Shown here piece after piece: positions 1 through 55,160 of a DNA stretch of 64,000 bases. The notes beneath the pieces are model-generated. The model did no database searches, was not told where the DNA came from, and was given only the letters and a program-made list of their open reading frames with translations. The position numbers were made by a program, and so were the translations under genes. Every line of letters starts with the position of its first letter. The first letter of the stretch is position 1. The DNA is from Pyrocephalus nanus (lineage: Eukaryota > Chordata > Aves > Passeriformes > Tyrannidae). The stretch covers positions 18,198,027 to 18,262,026 of the forward strand of contig CM076274.1 of NCBI GenBank assembly GCA_038380795.1, given 5' to 3'.

Positions 1-236
1 GAAAATAATAACACTACATTCACCATGCAGTTGTGCTGCCTCAGCCCAGGAACTTGCTCCGTGGAGCTTTGACCAGGGGCACATCAGCAATTTCAAAGGT
101 AGAGCTTTAAATGCCTCCCCATGTACCCATGATCTCCTCAACTCAAAATCCAATACAGGTAAGCAGACACAGCCAAATGCACGTAATTAGATGATCAATA
201 CCTTGATTACTGTCAATATTTATGCCTTGGCTTCTA

Positions 237-43815
<43,579 letters not shown>

Positions 43816-45905
43816 GGTGTCAGTGAGCCTCCAAAACCTGCCAGGGGAGGAGAGGAGAGAAAAGAGAGTTTGTTTACTAGGGAAAAGCAATCCTGTTGGT
43901 TCAGTTTTACACCTCAGTTCATTCATGATAGCCAGCAGTTTTTCTGGAGTCCTGTTGTTTGAAATCCCAGAGAAGCACCCCAGGGATGTAAGGCAGCAGC
44001 GTCCCCAGGAGCACTGCTGGCCCTGGGGAAGTCGCAGCATGGGGTCGGAGCCAAGCCTGTAAATACACATACAAACCCTCACCCCACCCTCACAGCAGAT
44101 CCAGCAGCTCCCCAGGTGCATAGCTCCACTCCCAAAATGACCAGACTGGCTCTCCTTCCAATCATTCCTTTCTCCACCTCACTCTACAGTCTCAGTCACT
44201 GCCTGCCCCTCGCTGCAGTTCCCAGCTCCCCTGGTAACCATCCTACCCTGGGGACATCCACACAGCAGAGCCACTTGAAAAACCTCAAGACCCATTTCTT
44301 TACCCCCCTCCCCCCCCAAACATTTTTCTAGACAGTTAGGCCCTCATTTAATTCTGGTAATGACACTGCCAGAAATTGTTATTAAGTCTGAGCACTGAGG
44401 CCCACGGTGGTGGGAATGTTCAACTGTACCACACTTAGGGCGCTCAGATTTTTCATTAATGCTCAGTTTTACTTTTATTGTGATGTTATTGCACATTTAA
44501 CTGCCTTCCCCTTTTATGGGTGTCATTATGTTGATGCACCTTGGAGCAGCACTGCCAAGCAACAGCCTGCACGAATCCAGCTTGTCGTGACGTCTCCCCA
44601 TCACGACACCTCACGTTGGCACACGGGGGGTTCAGCCCAGCACAGGCTCAGCTCTGTGCCAGGCAGGCACAAATGGCCAGTGGGAGCCCCCAGAGCCATC
44701 AGTGGAGGCTCAGTTCAATCCCAGCATACAGAAACCAGGGCAAGGTGCTGCTGGCCAGTCAAATCTGACCTCTGGATTTCGCCACTCAACAGGCACCAAC
44801 GCTGCAGAGCCTCAGGCAGCTCCCTCCAGCACTGAAGGAGATGCTGGGTTGAAAGCCAGCCCCCAGCACGTGAATGGCAATTCTCAGCTGGTGGAGGGTG
44901 CCCCAGGATGCAGAGGGCAGGTGAACTATGTAAGTGCTACCAAGAAGCAGGGGTTTCTGCACAGGGACAGGAGCTCCAGGCAGAAATCCCATGCAGAGGG
45001 TGTAGGGAGCTCAGCCAAGCACGGTGGAAATACCTGGAGGTCACAAATGTCATCTGTGTGCAGAAATGTGTGTGGCTACCCCTGCACAGACAACTGGAAG
45101 AGGAGAAGGGTGACAAGGCCAGGCTGGGCCATGTGTTATGCCACATTTCTACATTTAGAAGAGCCTAAATCTCTGTCTCTGGTCACCCCACAGCATTTTG
45201 GCCCCAAAGCCTCCCTGGACCTTGCTTTTTACCTCTAGGAGGACATGAGCTGCCAAGGCAGGCAGAAGGTAAGAGCCAGACACTACCAGTCCTTACCACC
45301 CACCTCAGCTTTTGTCCTGGCAAGATAACTCACTGACAGCAGGCACAGGGGGGGAAAAATAGCACTGGTCTCTAGTCACCTGTACCTTCCTCCCCACCAC
45401 TCATTTAAAATCCTTGCAAATGCCAATGCAGGGATTAATTTAAGGCCCAGTGTGCTTGGGCCTTCTTTAATCAGGATGCTACCTAGGGAAGCTCATCCTT
45501 CCCACCAAAGGAGGCTGCAGGAGCCTCTGGCACAGGCACAGCTCCACGTCTGGTGAGAAAAGCCCTGATTTGGGATGGTTCCCCTGGCTCCCACCACTTT
45601 GCAGCTCAGAAGGGACACACAGTCTTGGAAATTGAAGTATTTGCTGATGAAGCACAAATTAACAGGCTGAACATCTGCTCTGTGGGAAATTCCAACGTTT
45701 CAGGCAGGCTCGTTCCAAATCACAACAAGGACAGTTAAAATGTTGATGTTTCTTACGAGGCAAATCCAGAACTCCTTCAATAAGCAGCTCCTTAACAGAT
45801 TTCCTTTCAACTTTTCCCTTTCATTTCCCTTCAACTTGCATATTATACAATAGGATTTAATTGATTTTTTTTTTCCTAAGGCAATTTCAAACACTAGCCA
45901 AAAGC

Positions 45906-45924
45906 AAAAAAAAAAAAAAAAAAA
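45906..45924. repeat. poly-A tract, A19
   Basis: A run of 19 A residues in intron 1. Confidence 0.9.
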
Positions 45925-47401
45925 GAACTATTGCTGCCTTCCCTCTTCCCTCCCCACACCACAGTGAAAAGTTTTCATTGGAGTCAACATTTTCCCAATC
46001 AACTGCTGATTTCAAGACATGGCTTGCTTGGGCAGAATTTGCACTGCCAGCATGTTTTGACCAGGGATACCACACAAATGAAGATGCTTTGGACTTGCTG
46101 CAGGTGCCTCTTGGCTCTGCAGGGCCTCTTCTGACTCCTCCAGAACATCTGGGACCATCTTTATGAGATTTGGTGAGACCATGGGTGGGGGATAATGTGC
46201 ACCAGAGGTGGAACAGAGCTTCTAAAGAAAAGAGTACCTGAAAAATGGAGCAACAAAGCAATTCAGAGGGACAGGAACAGTGACAAAAGCCAGAAGCACT
46301 TACATTTTCCACATAGGTGTATTTAAGATGCACCTGTCTGTGCCAAGAAGCTCTAAACCACTGCATTTCCACCAAACTTTGTTCATACAGTTTTCCTTCA
46401 ATATTATAGAGAGATGAAGGACTCATTTTCTGCTTTGGGTGGTTCTGTTGAGGAAGGTGCTAGCCAAGGATAACAGGGCTGCTTGAATAAAGTCAAATAT
46501 GTGCTTAAGTTATTTTAAGCATCAGAACCTGTTCCATATAGCTGCACTGAGAGGAGAAATCTGTTTTCACTACTTGCCCAAGTGAATATTTTGCCAGCCA
46601 CGTCTCGGTTTGTTCACACTGAGAATGTCCCCAAACTGGGGTGTGATGGCTTGCTATGGCTGCACTTACAAACTCGGGAAGGACAGCACAGCTTGGAAAA
46701 CAGCTTGGCACTGTTTTCCACCACTTTCCTTTGGTTCCTGCACTGCATTTTTCCTGGGGAGCTGGACAGAAGAGGCTGTGTGGCATTCTCCTTGTTCTTT
46801 GGCTGCTTTACACTCAGAGATGGATTGAGAAGCAGACTCAGTCCTGAGGATGGTGGCTGACATTGCTGAAGAACACAAGGGCTTTAACTGCTGGTGATGA
46901 ACCCTGGCAGCCTTGGGCCACTGAGCCAGGGCTGACCAGGCAGTGCTGGGGGAGCAGCAGAAAGAACAACCCCCTTCCAGCACTGCTCATCACCCTATTG
47001 ACAAGCAGGAAACACAGAGAATTCTCTGGAGAATTCAAGGAGGCTGTTGCAGAGGAGGAGGTTTCACCCCTCAAACAGTTCAAGGGGTCTTCCAAAGCTC
47101 CCCACAGCCAGATCCTAGAGTGGTTCCAACAGCACAACAGCTCTCAGTGCTGCTTCTCCCCTTTCCTGGGACTTTTGCTGGTCCAGGCCCAGCACCAACC
47201 ACAGGCACACCCAAAATCCCAGCCAGAGCAGGTGCTTCACAAGCCCAAGAGCTACCGGCACAGCCTCTCTAGCAAAACCAGCTTGTAAAATCAGCCCTGG
47301 TTTCAACAGCCCAGTGACTGAGCTCCTGAGATTTGGCACAGGAGAGTTGCTCTCGGGGAGGAGGCTCTGTCAGAGCAGGCGAGGGGGTCCCTGGGTGCAC
47401 A

Positions 47402-47437
47402 GGGAAGGGAAGGGAAGGGAAGGGATGGGATGGGAAC
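47402..47437. repeat. (GGGAA)n microsatellite
   Basis: About five units of gggaa followed by two of gggat. This is a short pentanucleotide array, pyrimidine-rich on the transcript. Confidence 0.85.
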
Positions 47438-50177
47438 ACCCACGAGTGTGCCTCGGGAAAAGTAACACTGGAGCTCCTCCAGCCCGCACTGGTGCTGCCC
47501 TTGCAGAAGGCTATTCAGCTGTCACTTCCCACTCAGGAAGGTGGTGGCAGCAGTGAAACAAGCCAACATCTCGATCTGAACACCTGCAGGGATCCCTGAT
47601 CCTCGGGGAACAGCGGGGGAGGATGCGTGCAACCTGCACTTCAGTGCACGTAACCAAGTGAGGGTTTAGGAATGTTAATCGAATGTTAACAGCCTCAAAG
47701 AAGAAAAAAAACCACCAAAATCTCGTACTAGGACTTACTAAAAGGAAAACTGCATAGTGTTCGTGAAGAAAAGAACAGAATGCCAAGATTCCTAAGCTCA
47801 GAAAAGTGGTGCAACTCCTGAGACTGACCCCTCTTTCATGTAAGTTAAAGAACATCAGCCCAGAGCTTCTGGTTTTGAGCTGTGTCTGTGCAAGATGGAG
47901 CCTATAGGGACGGTGTGTGTTGAAAGCAGCTCTGCATTTCCTTCCTCCATCTGTCCATTGCTCACTCCTTAATGGCACAGTTAGCAAACACATTCATCAC
48001 TAACTGTGCAGTTGCTGGTAACCTGCACAGCTGACTCCAATGCAGATTTCCTAAGGAGCCCTGCTAACACTTTGCAGCTGGAATCCAGCAAGACTTGGAG
48101 TTTACAACACTGTGCACTCCGGAATTTGGCAGCTGTCTTTATAACCACACACCTAACGGCTTCATAAACATCCCCACTCCTCTCCAACACACACAGTCTG
48201 TCTGTCCAACCTCCAGAGCATCAGAACGCTCCAGAGAAACACAGCCTTCCTGTTGGATGTGCTGTGAACAAGGAATTGGAAAAGCTTCCTTCTCCTCATG
48301 ACAGCAACACACACTCCAGCCCCTGCTCCCACTGAAGTGGGTTTGGGAACCGAAAAAAGTGCTGGAACCTTCCAGATCAGCAAGGTACCCTGGTAACTAT
48401 GCTAACATTGGGTATCTCCTGACTTGGCATACTGAGCCTGATCTTCCCAGAAATCCTTATTCTAGAAACCATTAAATATTCTGAAATGCCTTGCTAGGAA
48501 AGAGTGATTAGCACAGGCTTACTGCTGACAAGGGAAAGACAGATAGAGCTCTGGAGGTGGAGACTGAAAGGTAAAGCTTGCAAAAAAACCTGGGAGAACA
48601 GCCCAGAGAGGGGGATACTGCAAGCACCAGAAAGGCAGTGAAGGCAGAAGAGGCCCCTAAACCCAACCAGGTACATTTGGGAGAGTCCCATCACTATGTC
48701 ACCCAAATTAGTGCCTCCCAGAAACACACACAACCAAGGGAACAATCTGATTCACTTAGCAATAGCCTCCCCACCCAGGCAGCTTTCACAAAGCAGCCCA
48801 AAGGACATGTTTGCCCCACCACTGCACCCAGAGATGCTGTCTACCAGCAATGTCATTCGCTCAGCATTCCCACGTGCCGTGCATGGGCACTGGCAGCACC
48901 AGCTGAAGGAATGCTGAGCACCAACAGCTCCCACTCAGCCCCCAGGACCTGCAGCAGCTCCACACCTTTTGCCAAATCAGGTGTCTCAGGGAGGGGTGTG
49001 CAACGAGGAGCTGATGCTGGGAAGCCAGCTGGAAAATAGATTGGGAGGAAGAGGCAGCTTCGGTCCAAAAGCCCAAGTACAAGCACTTCCATGCAGGGAG
49101 AAGAGGGTGATCCAGACCCTGGTGGTGTCAAGGACTATCCACCCACCTGCACAGCAGCACAGCCAAGCACAGTGCTACAGATGGCCTCACAACACCTGCA
49201 TGTTTACCCCCAAAAGTCAGCTGCCTTTGCACAGCTCAAAAAGCTCATTAAAGCCCTTCCTCATTGCCCTGGAGCCTCTGCAAAACAGGTCCCAGGCAGC
49301 AGGAGAGATCCTTCAACACCTCCCAAGGACTGCAAAATCACCCAGCCTGCATGGGCTGTGCTCTGCCCAGCTGTCCCCGACCCTGTGAGCACACCAGTCT
49401 CCTGGTGATGTCTGTTGTGCCTCTTCTCTGGGTAAAGCTCCAAGCTCTCTGTGCAGAGACAGCAGCCAGCAAGCGCTCAGTGCAGCAGCAAACGCAGGCG
49501 ATGCACATGCTGCCCCAGGTCCCTGTCAGGGAGTTTTCCCCTCAGTTCTCAATCATTTCAGCTAAAAAGGATGGTCCCTTGGAATAAAAGTCTCTTTTTG
49601 TTTGAGGGCAGGGGCAGCAGTGGTTCCTCTGGAAGCCTTAGAAGTGATAAAATGAGAGACTGTGGTGTTTCAGAAGACCCTTGTGTCGCCTCCCTTTGCC
49701 TCCCAGGTTGTTTGCATCCCTTTGTTCTGAACCAAGCTCGCTGGGATGCACAGCACAGGCACAGACACCCAAGCCAGCACATGCTGGAAGCAATCCAGCC
49801 CTGCCAGCATCGTGCTCTACCTGCACCAGCCAGCTCAGGGCCAGGCTGGGTTTGCTACCCCAAACCAAGGCGAGTGCTCTGCTTCCATTACCTGAGGCAG
49901 CCCGGATTTCTCCGACTTGCCTCTAGTTTAGTCTTGAGCCACTGAGGTGCTGCTGAAGGCCAGAAACTACTCCAGTGATTTACAGAAATCAGAGAACACG
50001 AACAGGCAGCAGAACCTCCGCCTACCTGAATCAAACTTGCTGTTTACCATCTACTTAGAGGAACAGCACTGGCTTGCAGCGAGGGGCGCATGGCAGAGGA
50101 ACCACACCGTCTCCATCTCACAGGCATGAAAATGTTTGTGCTTACCTACCCAAGAGGCACACATTGGCTCGTCCCTG

Positions 50178-50194
50178 CACACACACACACACAC
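50178..50194. repeat. (CA)n microsatellite
   Basis: A pure CA/TG dinucleotide array of 17 bases, followed 35 bp later by a second one. Confidence 0.95.
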
Positions 50195-50229
50195 TGCACG
50201 AGCCATAAACAACCCTCCCATGGATCTGC

Positions 50230-50245
50230 CACACACACACACACA
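50230..50245. repeat. (CA)n microsatellite
   Basis: A pure CA dinucleotide array of 16 bases, the second of a close pair. Confidence 0.95.
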
Positions 50246-50631
50246 GAAGGTACGAGGCACACGTGATGGTTACCAAATGTGTCGTCTGCGGCTCTGCAAG
50301 AGATGCCAGCGGAAGAGGACACTGGGAACCAGGGGAACAAAGCAAAGAAATTAAAGGTTTAGACCAACACGTAAATCTTGGGAGCGAGCCTCAGAGTGGG
50401 TTTCTTCTGTAAGTGGATCTGCTGGTAACGAAGACAGAAGGTCTGTGCCCAACTCCCAACCCAGCTTTAATTTTTCAAAATGAGAAGCCGCTTGACAGCT
50501 TTTCCTCATCAAAACAAAATTAATCCCAGTATTGCATCTCACTACTAAAAAACACATCCAGAGGGACTGTAGAGTGATTCACACCCACAACTGCTATGGG
50601 AAACCGTTTGCACTCATAGTGTAACAAGCCA

Positions 50632-50751
50632 ACACTGATTCACCCACATAATTACAGGCAGACACTGATTCACAGCTAATGCAACTGCAGACAGACTGAC
50701 TCACAATCAAGGCAACTGCAGACAGACTGAGGCTCACCAGCACAACTGGAA
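50632..50751. repeat. Degenerate minisatellite, about 30 bp x 4
   Basis: Four tandem units start at 50632, 50662, 50691 and 50722. Each opens with aca(g)actga and ends near aactgcag. Units 2 and 3 are closest to each other; units 1 and 4 are more diverged. This is a direct observation; no function is implied. Confidence 0.85.
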
Positions 50752-52539
50752 ATACAACCGCGCTGACAATACCCACGGTCCTCAATCATGAGCACACACA
50801 AACCTTCGGAAAACCGGCTGTCACCCTCACCAGTGCAAACACCGCGCGCCAAGCCCTGCGGTTTGTTTTTGCTGGCGCTTTTGACCTTCACCCCACAGCC
50901 ATTTTTCCTTCCCTGATGGAACAATATCCACACCTCAGCAGCTGTCCCTGCCCTGACAGCCCTCACGCTCGCCGAGCATGACGGGCAGAGCCAGACCCCA
51001 GGAGTGGAGCCTCGTGGGGCACATCCAGACACACCAGGCACAGTAAATTTATACGGTGCAAGACATCAACGTGCACCCACCCTGGTACCACACACGGCTG
51101 CGCCAGCTGCGCTGACTTCTCCTTTCCAGAATACAAGTAAATGCAAGCCAAGTATAATACATTTAGCCCATGGGCAAAGGAGATGGCAAAAGACTCACTA
51201 CTGGGCAAAAGCTTGAAAAGCTGGATTATTTACTACACTCTCTGGCTGGGTATGTAATTATGTCAGCGTTCAGCCTGGGTATTGTGCTACTTTTTGTAAA
51301 CAGTTGGCAGGAATACTCCGACTGAGACGAGGGGCTGGGCTGCATCTCCAGCGCTGAGAGAAGCAGGCTGAAGAGGACGTGGTCTACTTAGACAAAAAGA
51401 AACTGAGATGAAAGAACAGACTAAGCAGGAAAAGAAGAACAAGAAGGTGAGAGCGAAGTGGGACAGGTAGCAGTGTACAGACAGAGAAGGAAGAGGAAAG
51501 GAGAAGGGGCAGGAGGAGAAAAGCTCCCTGATGCAGACTGGAGAAAAGAAGCTCCAAAGCGAGGAAAAGCAGCAGCCACCCAGAGCCCAGCGAGCCTTGC
51601 AGCGGTGCAGACAATGCATCTGTGCCTCCCCACACGCTGGGCTCTGCTGCACGCTGCCAGCCAGGAGGAGATTCCAGAGGAGAGGACACAGCAGCCTCCA
51701 GGCAAACATGTGCCGAGGGCCCGGGTGCAGCCGCAACCCCTCCAGCTGCTCGGAGCTCTCTCGGAAAAGAGCGGGAGGGTCTGGCTGTCACCCCTGTGTG
51801 TGTTTGTGGGTGCTGCAGGGCACACAGACACCACAGGCACAGGCTGAAGGGCATGCTGGCAAAACTCCACCAAAACAGCATCACCTCAAAACACCCCGAA
51901 ATCCCTTATCCTCCAGGGCAAAGAGAAAGTTAAGAGATACGCTACGGGAAGGGCTCGCCTGAACCACAGGTAGCATCTTCTAATTGTGGGCTGGTCCTGC
52001 CCTCAGCACCTGCTGTTTTTCTCCCCTACAAGAAGCTAAAAGGACCAAGGGGTGAGGGAGCAAACCTGCTCTGCTGCTGCTGTCAAAACAAGTCGAGTGA
52101 GCAGCCAGTCCAAGCTGCTCCCGCTGGCCCACGGCAGTGGGACTCTCACCAGAGGGTCCCAGCTCTCTCTTTCTGTCTGAGGATGTTGCTGCATTTGCAG
52201 CCAGTTAGCAGCAGATTCGGGGGAGACACTACAGATGCAATTGGCCAGGGAAATGAACTATTTGTTCAGTTGTACTTCTCTGGTCCAGGCGAGAATCACT
52301 CTGGCAGAAGGCAGAGCAAGGGACAATGGATAAGTGTTGCAGTGGGGACTGTCTACTGCTTAATTCCATTAGGCTACTCATTTTTAATGATCCATATCTC
52401 AGTCTCAGTAACTCCAGAGAAAGGAGAAAACATCTGTAGCTCTTTTGCCTCTCTCTCCTTCCATTCCAGCCTCAGCGACCGCAGCTCCCAACACTCCTTT
52501 CCCTTCCCACCCCGACACAGCATCTGTGCCCATTAGGCC

Positions 52540-53660
52540 TGGCCGCAGGATTCAGGGGGAAATTCGACTTTGCTTTACTACACCGGTCTCCCCGCTCAGC
52601 CTTCCCCCCGCATTCCCCATCCGGGTCCAGGAAGGGGGCTCAGGATTACCCTTGCCCAGACATTTTTCAGCGCAGCCTCTCTCCCCTCTCCCCATCCGGC
52701 AGCGCCAGGCGGGTGGGCTGGATCCCCGGGGGTCCCCGACGGGGAGCACCCCCTGGCACGGCTCCGGACCGACACGCGCCGGAGTTGCTGCGGGAGCGGA
52801 GATGCTCCGAGCCCGCGGCCGCCCGGCCGAGCCTCCCCCCGCCCGAGGGATGCGCTTAGGGCAGAGCCGCCCCCCTCCCCCGCCGCTCTGCCTATTGTTC
52901 CCCGGCCCCACACAGTAGCCAGGGGCCGGCGCAGCCCCGCGGAGCCCCCTCCCCAAAGCCAGGTCCGCGATGCCCGCCACCCCAGCGCCCGCCGGGGCGC
53001 ATCTCCGCTGGGGATGCGCGGATCGGAACCCCGGGGGGAGCGGGGACACGACCCGGCGCCTCGCCCCTCCCGCGCCACACTCACCACCTCTCCCGCTGCC
53101 CCGGCGGGGGGCTCGGGGGGCGGCCGGAGCCCGCTCCGCTCCGCAGCGCTCCGCGGGGCTGCGCGCCCCCAGCCCGCCGTGCCGGGGCTGCCAGAGCCGC
53201 CTGCGCGCTGCTCCGGCCGCGGAGAGAGAAGCTGAGAGGGAGGGAGGGAGGGGAGCAGCATCCCCCCGCCTTCCTCCTCCTCCTCTCCTCCTCCTTTCTC
53301 CCCGCGCCCCGGAGGAGGGTTTACCCACCGGCTTTGTGCGGAGCCGCCCGCCCCGCCGCGGAGGCAGCGGGCACGGGGCGCTGCCGCTCTCGCTGCCCCG
53401 GCTCGGGGCCGCCTCCCTCCCCAAAAGCCTTTGGTGCCCCGGGGTCCTCCGGCTAGCCCCGGCCTCACAAGCACCGCGGCGGCCCCCGCCATCCTTTCCG
53501 CGCAGGAGGACGAGCAGAGCGAGGCCGGCTGCTCCCCGAGTCTACCTGTTGAAGGGGGGAGCTCCCCGAGGCGCTGATGCTCCGGGAAGGAGGGGGGCAG
53601 GACCCCGAGGGGTGCGCTGCGCCCCGGCTCCTGCCGACCTGCCTTCCACACCGCACGGCC
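52540..53660 (-). promoter_or_regulatory. GABRA3: CpG island, presumed GABRA3 promoter
   Basis: This is the strongest CpG island in the window, very GC-rich over about 1.1 kb with many CpG dinucleotides, GC boxes and G-runs. It lies 9 kb upstream of the start-codon exon, which has only 22 bp of UTR and must therefore be spliced to an upstream exon. No TATA box is evident, as is usual for CpG-island promoters. The transcription start cannot be fixed from sequence. The long open frames seen here on both strands result from the scarcity of stop codons in GC-rich DNA. Confidence 0.8.
53085..53250 (-). other. GABRA3: Candidate non-coding exon 1 of GABRA3 (5' boundary unknown)
   Basis: A consensus donor, gaggtg|gtgagtg, is at 53085/53084 on the minus strand, inside the CpG island. 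Human GABRA3 also begins with a non-coding exon. The upstream boundary given is arbitrary. A second usable donor, cttcaacag|gtagac, lies at 53546/53545 and could define an alternative first exon. Confidence 0.4.
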
Positions 53661-55084
53661 TGGCCGGGTCCCTGCTCTGCCAGAGGGAAAGGGAAGTTTG
53701 GCCCCGCAAGTTGGAATCGCCGAGGTTTAATATGTCGCACTAAAACGATAGGCAGAGGAAAAGAAATGCAGGGAAGGGGAGAGGAGGAAGAGAGGTTAAA
53801 ACGCAGCAGGGAGTAGGCAGTGAAAGCAAGGGCAGAATCAGCGTGGAAGTGCAGGGATGCCAGAGGAAGGGCAGTGCACGATGCGCTGGCCAGAGCTGGC
53901 TGGGCTTTGGAGGTTTTGCAGAGCCACACGACAGCGGAGCTGGGAGGGTGAAAGCTGACAGTAAGGTGCACTCAAAATATATTGTCCCTGCAGAGCTCTC
54001 CTCGGTGAGCACGCAGTGCGAGGCTCAGCCGCAGCTGTGACTCCAAGGTACAGAACCCCCTCCTCCATCTCTGAGGATGCAGGGTGGGATAAAGGAACAT
54101 AACCTGCAGGCATCACAGACCACCCCAAAACTCCTCTAAATTACTCTTGGTTTTGAATGCTTAAAATGACACGAAAACATTCTTTAGGATAAGGGCCCTC
54201 AAGGCATGGGTGATTAAATCCAGTTTAACTGTCAGTTCTCTGCATTTAGATACTAGAAAATGACCCAGTTCCTGCTTCCAGGAGAAAGGTGGGGGCAATC
54301 ACTCTTCTACTCACCCCTACAGACCACAGCCATCCTGCCTTTGGTGACACAGGAGCACTCATCATGACATATTGCTGGACAGTAAGAGGAGAATATAGTC
54401 TTCCTTTCAAAGCAAAATTTCAGCTCTTTATGACCTGACCATGGTCTTTACTAATCCATGCATCCAAATACATCTGCTAGCAGAGGTTCAAATGCCAGTT
54501 CTGCTTTGTTGTGCTGAGTAGGGTCCATAGGCAAGACCTGATGAGCTCACAAGACCTGAAGACCAACATCTTGAACAAATATTGAGCATAGTCCAGCACA
54601 GTGCCCCCACAATCAAATCTGCCATCTTTTAGACCAGAGGAGGAAGAGTCCTTGGTGTTACTGCAACACTTGGCTCCTTTACAGGAACTCTGTGGCTTCC
54701 ACAAACTGTGTGTAATCAAGATAAGTTTCTCCAGCCCTCAGCATTGCATCCAACCCCAGCCAACGCAGATTAAATACTCACAGGACAATTTCGCAGCAGC
54801 AGCAACAAGACCTTCAAGTTATTATTTTCTAATCCCTGCAAGATATTTTGACTGAGCAGCAGGGACCTTACTTTTGAGATCAAGTGGGGACAGCAAACAT
54901 TTTAATTGTCCTTAGATTGCTCACATGTGAATGACAACAACACATGGTGTGGGGCTATTCCCATTTTTTAAAAGTCTATTTTTGCATTGGATTCCTCCTG
55001 CCATACTATAAAGCATCACTCAGGAGGACAGCTGTGTGTGCATGCCAGCAGAGGATGCTTTTTTTTGCTGGTCTCCAAAACCAG

Positions 55085-55160
55085 AATAAATCATAGGAAA
55101 ATTCATACTGGAAGAGATTTCAGGACATCAGCTAGTCCAACCTCCTACTGAGAGCATGAC
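55085..55160 (-). repeat. CR1 LINE remnant
   Basis: The plus strand has ggaagagatttcaggacatc and agctagtccaacctcctact, a diverged form of the CR1 3' region in minus orientation. Its boundary on the right side is unclear. Confidence 0.6.

Larger units (their letters stand above)
43838..53084 (-). other. GABRA3: GABRA3 intron 1
   Basis: This 9.2-kb intron separates the presumed non-coding first exon from exon 2. It has an A19 tract (45906-45924), a GGGAA array (47402-47437), two CA arrays (50178-50245), a 30-bp minisatellite (50632-50751) and purine-rich DNA at 51.38-51.56 kb. Its right end lies within the CpG island. No coding exon was found. Confidence 0.7.

Noticed and set aside
50178..50245. 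CRISPR-like spacing of the two CA arrays
   Set aside because: They are ordinary dinucleotide microsatellites in a vertebrate genome.
51384..51962. Overlapping frames on both strands, Leu/Phe/Ser-rich on minus
   Set aside because: They derive from a purine/pyrimidine-biased low-complexity stretch; the membrane-like look is compositional.
52596..53651. 351-codon minus-strand open frame, and 290- and 257-codon frames nearby
   Set aside because: They lie in the CpG island, where stop codons are rare. Composition is Arg/Gly/Pro/Ala-rich without any domain, and the frames overlap on both strands.
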